From Segetibacter sp. 3557_3 (GTDB taxonomy: Bacteria > Bacteroidota > Bacteroidia > Chitinophagales > Chitinophagaceae): 64,000 nucleotides of DNA. The DNA is taken from the NCBI RefSeq assembly GCF_004354985.1, contig NZ_SMSK01000005.1:124001-188000 (forward strand), in the 5' to 3' direction. The translations under genes and the position numbers were made by a program. The notes under the pieces were generated by a model, which saw nothing but the letters and a program-made list of their open reading frames with translations, did no database searches and was not told where the DNA came from. Of this stretch, positions 58,047 to 64,000 are shown in pieces. Each line of letters opens with the position of its first letter. Within the stretch, counting starts at the first letter, position 1.

Positions 58047-58703
58047 TTAATATACGGCTTCGGGCTTCACCAATTGAGGAAACGCCTTTTGTACCTTTTT
58101 AATCTCGGGAATACTAACCATCTGAACATAGCCGCCTCCGGGGTTTTGTTCAATATAGTTCTGGTGATAAGCCTCCGCCTCCCAGAATTTTGTCAGGGGC
58201 ATCAGCTGTGCCGCAATCGGTTTTCGATATTGGGGCTGTAGTGCCTTGATATAATCTTCTGCAAGTTTTTTCTCTCCTGCATTGCGGTAAAACAATATCG
58301 AACGGTATTGGGTTCCACGATCTGGTCCCTGGCCGTTTACCTGGGTAGGATCCTGCCCGGCAAAGTACAGCTTGAGCAAAGTTGGGTAAGTGATGATGGT
58401 GGAGTCATAGTAAACATTTACTGTTTCAGCATGACCGGTGTTTCCCGTTTCTATGCTTTCGTAAGTTGGATTCTTGGTGCTGCCGCCGGCGTAGCCAGAT
58501 ACGACTTCCTTTACTCCCTTGATGCTCTCAAACATCGCTTCTTCATGCCAAAAACAACCGGCTGCAAACGTAGCCTGGCTGTATTTCTTCAAATCTTTTG
58601 CAGGCGGATGTTTTGTTTTAACGGGCAGCTTGCCTCGCTGACCACAAGCATCGAGTGCAACCACCATAGTAAAGGCAATTAAAAATGTAGCAATTGATTT
58701 CAT
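58047..58703 (-). CDS. msrA: Peptide-methionine (S)-S-oxide reductase MsrA, lipoprotein form
   Basis: The start at 58703 (MKSIATFLIAFTMVVALDACGQRG) gives a signal peptide with a lipobox-like LDAC, so the enzyme is probably anchored in the cell envelope; an ATG three codons upstream is also possible. The catalytic motif GCFWHEEAMF carries the essential Cys, followed by VVSGYAGG, GHAETVNVYYD, QYRSILFY and the C-terminal PGGGYVQ. It reduces methionine-S-sulfoxide in oxidised envelope proteins. No fused MsrB domain is seen. Confidence 0.94.
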   Translation of the reverse strand: MKSIATFLIAFTMVVALDACGQRGKLPVKTKHPPAKDLKKYSQATFAAGCFWHEEAMFESIKGVKEVVSGYAGGSTKNPTYESIETGNTGHAETVNVYYDSTIITYPTLLKLYFAGQDPTQVNGQGPDRGTQYRSILFYRNAGEKKLAEDYIKALQPQYRKPIAAQLMPLTKFWEAEAYHQNYIEQNPGGGYVQMVSIPEIKKVQKAFPQLVKPEAVY

Positions 58704-58879
58704 GATCAACAATTTTAAAAACTTACGAAGCAGGTAAGGAAAGGGTTGTTAAAGCGGTTAAAACAAATGCAAACTGCAGTCAGCATAAAAAGACGGCTTT
58801 GTCTGAAATTCAAATTAAAAGCACACCTGTTTGAAATAATCTACCAACGAATGAAGTTATAGGTTGAAACCGTACCCAT

Positions 58880-59026
58880 ATGAGCTCCTGGAAAACCACC
58901 CAATACGAACACTTCATTGGCAAGAAAATCCTGTTTTGTCACCGGTATAAAGTAGATAAGTTCTATGTAACCTACCAGCGTTACGACGTTTGGTTCGAAA
59001 TGAAATTTGAGCACAACCTCAATTAA
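58880..59026 (+). CDS. Small hypothetical protein, 48 aa
   Basis: An ATG at 58880 opens a frame to TAA at 59024-59026 that reads MSSWKTTQYEHFIGKKILF and goes on to a C-terminal YDVWFEMKFEHNLN. The composition is normal for a folded protein (Tyr, Phe, Lys, Glu), unlike the shadow frames nearby. It fits neatly between msrA and the cyclophilin gene on the opposite strand. I do not recognise it and no promoter is obvious. Confidence 0.45.
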   Translation: MSSWKTTQYEHFIGKKILFCHRYKVDKFYVTYQRYDVWFEMKFEHNLN

Positions 59027-59038
59027 CTTACCAACGGC

Positions 59039-59623
59039 TTAGAGCCGCTTTATATCAAATATTTCAACAGGGGGATCAAAAGCCTGTTCATATTCCCTTC
59101 GATGATATATCGCCATAACCACGTCGAAACCCTTTACTACCCTTCCGAATGCAGCATAACCTTGTTTATCGGGGTTGTTGCCTCCGCCATAGTCGAGCCC
59201 CGGCTGATTGCCGATACAAATAAAAAATTCAGTCGTCGCCGTTCCCGGCTCCAGCCTTGCCATCGAGATGGTTCCATTTTCGTGTTTTAGCCCCGACTGG
59301 GCGGTAGTTTCATGCGGCAAACCCGGCAGCCTCGACGAAAGCTTATTGTTCGTATGGTAGATGCCACCCTGGATCAACTCGGTCTTTTCAGCATCAATCG
59401 GCTGATTATCCTGGCTGAGCACCCGGTAAAAATTTGAATTGTTGTAAAATCCCGAGTCTATATAAGATAGAAATGCTGCTACCGTCTTTGGCGCCTTATC
59501 CGGGTAAAGCTCCACCTCAATATCACCCAGCTTAGTTTGTATTTCTATATGCGGATTTTTATAGTCCTTCCCTCCGCAGGCAGTAAGTAATGCGATCCAA
59601 ATTAATAAGGAGAATACTTTCAT
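59039..59623 (-). CDS. Cyclophilin-type peptidyl-prolyl isomerase, lipoprotein
   Basis: A 194-aa protein with a lipobox (ALLTAC, Cys16) followed by GGKDYKNPHIEIQTKLGDIEVELYPDKAPKTVAAFL. The cyclophilin domain carries NFYRVL (catalytic Arg region), IQGGIY, LKHENGTISMARLEPGTATTEFFICIGNQPGLD and AFGRVVKGFDVVMAI. It should help fold envelope proteins in the periplasm. This lipoprotein type is common in Bacteroidota, often in more than one copy. Confidence 0.92.
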   Translation of the reverse strand: MKVFSLLIWIALLTACGGKDYKNPHIEIQTKLGDIEVELYPDKAPKTVAAFLSYIDSGFYNNSNFYRVLSQDNQPIDAEKTELIQGGIYHTNNKLSSRLPGLPHETTAQSGLKHENGTISMARLEPGTATTEFFICIGNQPGLDYGGGNNPDKQGYAAFGRVVKGFDVVMAIYHRREYEQAFDPPVEIFDIKRL

Positions 59624-59756
59624 TTCACATCATTTAATGAGTAGCCGGTAAATGTAAATGCAATAGCCAACCGGCTGCCGGCGAACAGGTCAACGTAAGT
59701 TTTCAAGGTAAGTTTTTCCGGCTTAAGCAGAAAATCCATAGTACTATTCAAGACCA

Positions 59757-59764
59757 TACCTTTG
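59757..59764 (+). promoter_or_regulatory. Possible -7 box upstream of kup
   Basis: TACCTTTG matches TAnnTTTG and lies 39 bases before the kup start. No clear -33 box accompanies it. Confidence 0.35.
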
Positions 59765-59803
59765 CGCCTCAATTCATACCAGGCTGCTTAAATTTTTTAA
59801 CCT

Positions 59804-61786
59804 ATGAGTTCCCACGGTAATAGCAAAGTTTCGGCTGCAGGGGTGTTAATAGCTTTAGGAATCATCTACGGCGATATCGGCACCTCTCCTTTGTACGTAT
59901 TAAATGCTATTTTAAAAGATCGCCTGGTTACAGATACGCTTATCCTTGGGTCGCTTTCCTGTGTCATCTGGACCTTAACATTACAAACCACCATCAAATA
60001 CGTCATTCTTACCTTAAGGGCCGACAACCGTGGGGAGGGTGGAATTTTCTCACTGTTCGCGCTCGTTCGGCGAAGGCGCAAATGGCTGGTGTACACTGCA
60101 ATGATCGGTGGAGCCGCCCTGCTTGCCGATGGTATGATTACCCCACCTATCTCCGTTACTTCTGCCGTAGAAGGGCTTAGAAACATCGAAATTCTTAGTG
60201 AGATCACCGATACCACGATCGTGTGCATCGTATTGGGCATCATATCAGGCCTATTTTTTCTCCAGCAGTTCGGTACGGCGTCGATCGGGAAACTTTTCGG
60301 GCCCATCATGACCCTCTGGTTTGTAATGCTGGGCATACTCGGGACCGCACACCTGGTTGATTATCCGGGTATATTTAAAGCGTTCAACCCGTACTATGCC
60401 ATCAACGTTCTGACCAACTACCCCGAGGGCTTTTGGTTGCTGGGTGCGGTCTTTCTATGCACCACGGGGGCTGAAGCATTATACTCCGACCTTGGACACT
60501 GCGGCAGAAGCAACATCAGGGCTTCGTGGGTATTTGTAAAAGCTTGCCTCATTTTAAATTACCTCGGCCAGGGTGCATGGCTGCTTGCAAACCACAAAGA
60601 CAAACTGATATCTGAAGCAATGATCACCGAGGGGTTTAACCCTTTTTATGGCATCATGCCTTCATGGTTTGTTATCGCCGGAATTATTATCGCCACCAGT
60701 GCAGCAATCATTGCTAGCCAGGCTTTGATCAGTGGTTCGTTCACCCTTATCAGCGAAGCCATCCGGCTCAACCTGTGGCCGAAAATGCGGATCAAGTACC
60801 CTTCGGAAGCACGGGGTCAGCTTTATGTTCCCGGCATAAACACCATGCTTTACATTGGCTGCTGTGCAATCGTATTGCACTTTCAAAAAGCAACCAATAT
60901 GGAAGCAGCTTATGGCCTCGCAATTACCATGTGCATGTTGTCCACAACAATTTTGTTTGCCAACTTCCTCGTACTCCATCGCGCCCGGCCTGTCTTAATC
61001 TACCTCTTCCTTACCGTTTACTTCTCCATCGAAATTGCCTTCCTCATTGCCAATCTCGAAAAGTTCCCGCATGGCGGCTATGTTACCCTGGTTGCGGGCG
61101 GTGCCCTTTTTATCATTATGTATGTTTGGTTCCGGGCAAGAAAGATCAAAAACAGGTATGTCGAATTTGTTCGTCTTGAAGATTATGTTCCCAACATCCG
61201 CGACCTGAGTGGCGACCGGAGCATACCCAAATATGCTACCCACCTCGTTTACCTGACCAGTGCAGACAATCCACGCGAAATTGAGCATAAGATTATCTAT
61301 TCGATACTCAACCGAAAGCCCAAGCGTGCCGACATCTACTGGTTCATTCATGTCGACACCCTCGACGATCCCTACACTATGGAATATAAGGTCACGCATG
61401 TAATGCCGAACGACATCATCAGGGTAGAGTTCCGCCTTGGTTTCCGGGTTCAGCCACGCATCAACATCCTTTTCCGAAAAGTTGTAGAGGACCTTGTGAA
61501 GAATAAAGAAGTAAACATCACCAGCCGCTACGAAAGTCTTGAGCGCAGTAATGTTGTTGGTGATTTCCAGTTCATCGTGCTGGAAAAATACCTCAGCCAG
61601 GATAATGAATTACCGTGGATAGAACGGTTAATCATGCGACTACACCTCTGGATTAAAGATCAAAGCCTGTCAGAAGAACGGGGCTTCGGACTCGACACCA
61701 GCAACGTTGTGGTGGAAAAGTTCCCGCTGATTGTAACTGCGGTTACAAGGCCAAACCTGCACCGAGTTTTCGACGAAGAACAGTAG
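59804..61786 (+). CDS. kup: Low-affinity potassium transporter Kup
   Basis: A 660-aa inner-membrane protein with about 12 helices (residues 10-440) and a long cytoplasmic tail. Family motifs are present from the first helix: LIALGIIYGDIGTSPLYVL, LRADNRGEGGIFSLFAL, LLADGMITPPISVTSAVEG, GAEALYSDLGHCGRSNIRASW. It imports potassium with protons. The C-terminal domain is shorter than the beta-rich tail of enterobacterial Kup but in the normal range for Bacteroidota. Confidence 0.95.
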   Translation: MSSHGNSKVSAAGVLIALGIIYGDIGTSPLYVLNAILKDRLVTDTLILGSLSCVIWTLTLQTTIKYVILTLRADNRGEGGIFSLFALVRRRRKWLVYTAMIGGAALLADGMITPPISVTSAVEGLRNIEILSEITDTTIVCIVLGIISGLFFLQQFGTASIGKLFGPIMTLWFVMLGILGTAHLVDYPGIFKAFNPYYAINVLTNYPEGFWLLGAVFLCTTGAEALYSDLGHCGRSNIRASWVFVKACLILNYLGQGAWLLANHKDKLISEAMITEGFNPFYGIMPSWFVIAGIIIATSAAIIASQALISGSFTLISEAIRLNLWPKMRIKYPSEARGQLYVPGINTMLYIGCCAIVLHFQKATNMEAAYGLAITMCMLSTTILFANFLVLHRARPVLIYLFLTVYFSIEIAFLIANLEKFPHGGYVTLVAGGALFIIMYVWFRARKIKNRYVEFVRLEDYVPNIRDLSGDRSIPKYATHLVYLTSADNPREIEHKIIYSILNRKPKRADIYWFIHVDTLDDPYTMEYKVTHVMPNDIIRVEFRLGFRVQPRINILFRKVVEDLVKNKEVNITSRYESLERSNVVGDFQFIVLEKYLSQDNELPWIERLIMRLHLWIKDQSLSEERGFGLDTSNVVVEKFPLIVTAVTRPNLHRVFDEEQ

Positions 61787-61853
61787 GCTTTAGCTAATCA
61801 GATGCAGCAACGCTGCCGCCAATCAGGTATGCACTAACTTTTATAAAACAACA

Positions 61854-61884
61854 AGAGGCTGCTCCATGGGCAGCCTCTCGTTTT
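61854..61884. terminator. Terminator between kup and the HYR/T9SS gene
   Basis: AGAGGCTGC (61854-61862) and GCAGCCTCT (61870-61878) form a perfect 9-bp stem, followed on the plus strand by CGTTTT and on the minus strand by TGTTGTTTTAT. Confidence 0.8.
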
Positions 61885-61934
61885 GGATCTTTACTCAGTC
61901 CCGCATATGCAGGTTCTTTTTTGAGACGGGCAGA

Positions 61935-61976
61935 GGAATCTCTATTGAACATCCTTGCGTCGCACTCTTGTACTTT
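61935..61976 (+). repeat. Family A repeat fragment
   Basis: GAATCTCTATTGAACATCC, then TTGCGTCGCAC and TCTTGTAC, match the centre of the 135-bp element at 40479-40613. Neither inverted end is recognisable here, so this is a truncated copy. Confidence 0.5.
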
Positions 61977-62082
61977 GGTTCTGGCACGCAGCTTTAAGCT
62001 TTCGAACCGACCGCAAAAACAAGGTTGTAAAATCGACAGCGTTTTAAAAGCGATGGCCCGGTCACCAACACCATAAATCGTT

Positions 62083-64000
62083 TTAGTGTTGTAAGATAAC
62101 CCGCTTGGTCTGCTGGTAACCGGCACCCGTAATCTTCACCAGATAAACGCCCGCAGGATGCTTCGATATATCAAATTGCATGGTCAAGGATGCTGTTTTA
62201 CCCGTAAGCCGGGTGGACTGCTGCTCAACCACAGAACCGTTTTGATTGAGTACCTGCACGAAAACCTGCGGGCTTTTCAGATCAAACAGTTTCAGCGTAA
62301 ACCTTCCCGATGTAGGATCAGGAAAAACAACCGGTTCCCTGCTGCTGTTACCGCCGGGGCTTACAACGGCGCTCACAGGAGTGGCTTCCCTGGTGGGCGC
62401 CACCATAGTTAACCGGTTAGGGTTTGACGTGCAGGCACCTGTAGGATCCGTCACCGTTACGTTTGCAGTTACCCGTGTGGTATTTCCGTGTACATCACTT
62501 GCTGATATCAATACCTGGCTTACAGACGGTCCAACGGGATTGTAAAGAAATGTTCCGGCAAGATAGGGTACCGGCTTGCCGGCATCTCCTGAAAAAGTCG
62601 GGAACCCAAAACCCTGCACGTCATTCGGACCCCAGTAAGCCGTCGTTAGAAAGCTGATGCTTCCGGAACCGTTATCCCCTGCCGGGTATTGAGCACCGTT
62701 TAGGTTCGCGTTTCCATTTAACTCTTCAAGGTTGTACCCCTTTGCAACAAGCACATACTCGCCGGCCGGCAAACGAACAGGCGCGATATCTTTCAACCTG
62801 AAATTGTACGAATATTGATCAGCCTGGCCTATGATAATTGCATCAAGGCCTGGCACAATGGTGCGGGTATCTTTATTAAAGATCGCTACCCTCACTCCTC
62901 CATTCTGTGTTCCCTTAATGCCATTGCCAAGGTGGTCGAAGGCGCCCAGTTGGTTAATCATGATACCCATCGCGGAGTTTACCCTAAAGGCAACGCCCAG
63001 TTCGCCAGCGAAAACCTGGTTACCCGTATTCGTATTAGAAGTGTACGCCTGGTATGTGTTGCCGGAACCACCTCCCGAAAGGCTTGAACAATTAAACCGA
63101 CTTGGGGTGAGGGTGATACTTGAGGCCTCTACTTCGCAGTTGTCCCTTACAGAACGGATTACGTCAACAGCACTAATGGTTGCGTTACCGGAAGCATCCA
63201 GTTTAACAACAATGTCGCTTATGGGTACGATAACCGGCGGGGTATTGTCTACTACGTTTACGAATGCGGTTGCTCTCGTGGTATTGCCGTTGATATCGGT
63301 GGCTGTGATTGTCACGGGTACTCCACTTCCACCCGAACCCGCGTAAACAAAAGTTCCTGCAAGGTAAGCATTGGTTGTACCAAGGTTTGCCGTGTAGCGT
63401 GGAAAACTGAAACCGGCACTGCTGTTTTCGCCATAGTAAGCTGTACTAAGGAAACTGATTTTTCCGCCATCGTTGTTTCCCTGCGGGTAAGTGATACCTG
63501 GTTGCTGGTTAACATTGCCGTTTAATTCTGCAGCATTGTAACCCTTTGCAACCACAACATATTCACCGGCAGGCAGCAGTACGGCTTGAATGTTCACGAG
63601 CCTGTAGTTACCGGAGTACTGGTCTCCATTACCGCTTATAATGGCTTCGAGACCGGGTACAATCGTGCGGCTCGTCTTATCGAAAATGGCCACCCGCACT
63701 CCACCATTTTGCGTTCCGGCGATCCCATTTCCCTGGTGATCAAAGGCACCCAGTTGCGTGATGGTAATACCACCTGGATTGTTCACCCGGAAGTCCAGGC
63801 CCAGTTCACCTCCAAAGTTTTGGTTACCCATATTGGAGCCTGCGATATATGCCTGGCGGGCAGGTCCGGCGTTTCCACCCTGCCCTACATTAGAACAGTT
63901 GAAGGTAGAAGGGCTTATGGTAATTTGTGCATTGTTGATCGCACAATTATCGGTAACACTTTGTATTACATCTGCCGCAGCAATGGTCACTTGCCCGCTT
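62083..64000 (-). CDS. Giant surface protein with HYR-like repeats and T9SS tail (5' end outside window)
   Basis: The frame stays open to the window edge. A GTG at 63990 is not a real start: the codons before it (SGQVTIAAADVI) line up with the matching segment of the next repeat (SGNATISAVDVI). At least 638 residues are visible. Two units of about 269 aa each begin with an HYR-type Cys pair (SVTDNCAINNA ... FNCS, then SVRDNCEVEAS ... FNCS) and close with VTITATDINGN or VLISASDVHGN. A module of about 190 aa lies in each between FNCS and the ATD strand (QLGAFDHQGNGIAGTQNGGVRVAIF, LLPAGEYVVVAKGYN). The last 70 residues are a T9SS sorting domain (VVFPDPTSGRFTLKLF to VKITGAGYQQTKRVILQH). Likely a cell-surface adhesin or binding protein. 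Confidence 0.85.
   Translation of the reverse strand, partial: SGQVTIAAADVIQSVTDNCAINNAQITISPSTFNCSNVGQGGNAGPARQAYIAGSNMGNQNFGGELGLDFRVNNPGGITITQLGAFDHQGNGIAGTQNGGVRVAIFDKTSRTIVPGLEAIISGNGDQYSGNYRLVNIQAVLLPAGEYVVVAKGYNAAELNGNVNQQPGITYPQGNNDGGKISFLSTAYYGENSSAGFSFPRYTANLGTTNAYLAGTFVYAGSGGSGVPVTITATDINGNTTRATAFVNVVDNTPPVIVPISDIVVKLDASGNATISAVDVIRSVRDNCEVEASSITLTPSRFNCSSLSGGGSGNTYQAYTSNTNTGNQVFAGELGVAFRVNSAMGIMINQLGAFDHLGNGIKGTQNGGVRVAIFNKDTRTIVPGLDAIIIGQADQYSYNFRLKDIAPVRLPAGEYVLVAKGYNLEELNGNANLNGAQYPAGDNGSGSISFLTTAYWGPNDVQGFGFPTFSGDAGKPVPYLAGTFLYNPVGPSVSQVLISASDVHGNTTRVTANVTVTDPTGACTSNPNRLTMVAPTREATPVSAVVSPGGNSSREPVVFPDPTSGRFTLKLFDLKSPQVFVQVLNQNGSVVEQQSTRLTGKTASLTMQFDISKHPAGVYLVKITGAGYQQTKRVILQH

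Noticed and set aside
63988-63990. GTG as the start codon of the last minus-strand gene
   Set aside because: The codons before it stay in frame and align with the matching part of the next repeat unit, so the gene continues past the window edge.

Overview
The window looks like a chromosome segment of a Bacteroidota bacterium, most likely of the Chitinophagaceae type. The reasons are C-terminal type IX secretion (T9SS) sorting domains, a carboxypeptidase-regulatory-like domain fused to a TonB receptor, a DUF2807 adhesin-like protein, genes without clear Shine-Dalgarno sites, and TAnnTTTG-type -7 promoter boxes (47467-47474, 48309-48316). The long low-complexity intergenic repeats also fit. No plasmid, phage or transposase gene is visible.

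Left edge (1-776): an Anbu-type proteasome-like peptidase, followed by the first 13 codons of a probable transglutaminase-like partner that runs off the window.

Region 1123-42075 is a long, almost entirely minus-strand locus for rhamnogalacturonan-I (RG-I) and pectin breakdown. It carries two tandem CE12 acetylesterases, two PL11 rhamnogalacturonan lyases (one a 1212-aa T9SS cargo with a predicted propeller-like N-terminus), and a GH28 galacturonidase. It also has a GH106 rhamnosidase, a PL22 oligogalacturonate lyase, two GH2 galactosidase-like enzymes, two GH43 enzymes plus a GH43-like one, a GH65-like six-hairpin enzyme, a DUF4450 protein, a SASA-type esterase and a secreted metzincin. In a plausible order, CE12 removes acetyl groups, PL11 and GH28 cut the backbone, GH2 and GH43 strip galactose and arabinose, and GH106 and PL22 finish the oligomers. 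No SusC/SusD pair is visible, so glycan capture must be encoded elsewhere or work differently. A plus-strand MBOAT plus SGNH-like O-acyltransferase cassette (6656-9210) sits inside the locus. An S9 peptidase and an AraC regulator follow at 42640-46152.

Region 46482-64000 is mostly housekeeping and transport: initiator tRNA-fMet with its own promoter and terminator, a DUF2807 protein, a TPP riboswitch ahead of a TonB-dependent receptor, a CvfB-like S1 protein, nhaA with an overlapping DUF486 gene, a YitT-like protein, a SET-domain protein, mgtE, a YdeI-like protein, msrA, a cyclophilin, kup, and the 3' part of a giant HYR/T9SS surface protein cut by the window end.

Intergenic DNA is unusually rich in structure. 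There is a 135-bp MITE-like repeat with 17-bp terminal inverted repeats (two well-preserved copies, one diverged copy and several fragments). A GC-rich REP-like palindrome recurs, often next to or inside the first family. A roughly 67-bp imperfect tandem array lies upstream of the metalloprotease, and inverted low-complexity repeats flank one GH43 gene.
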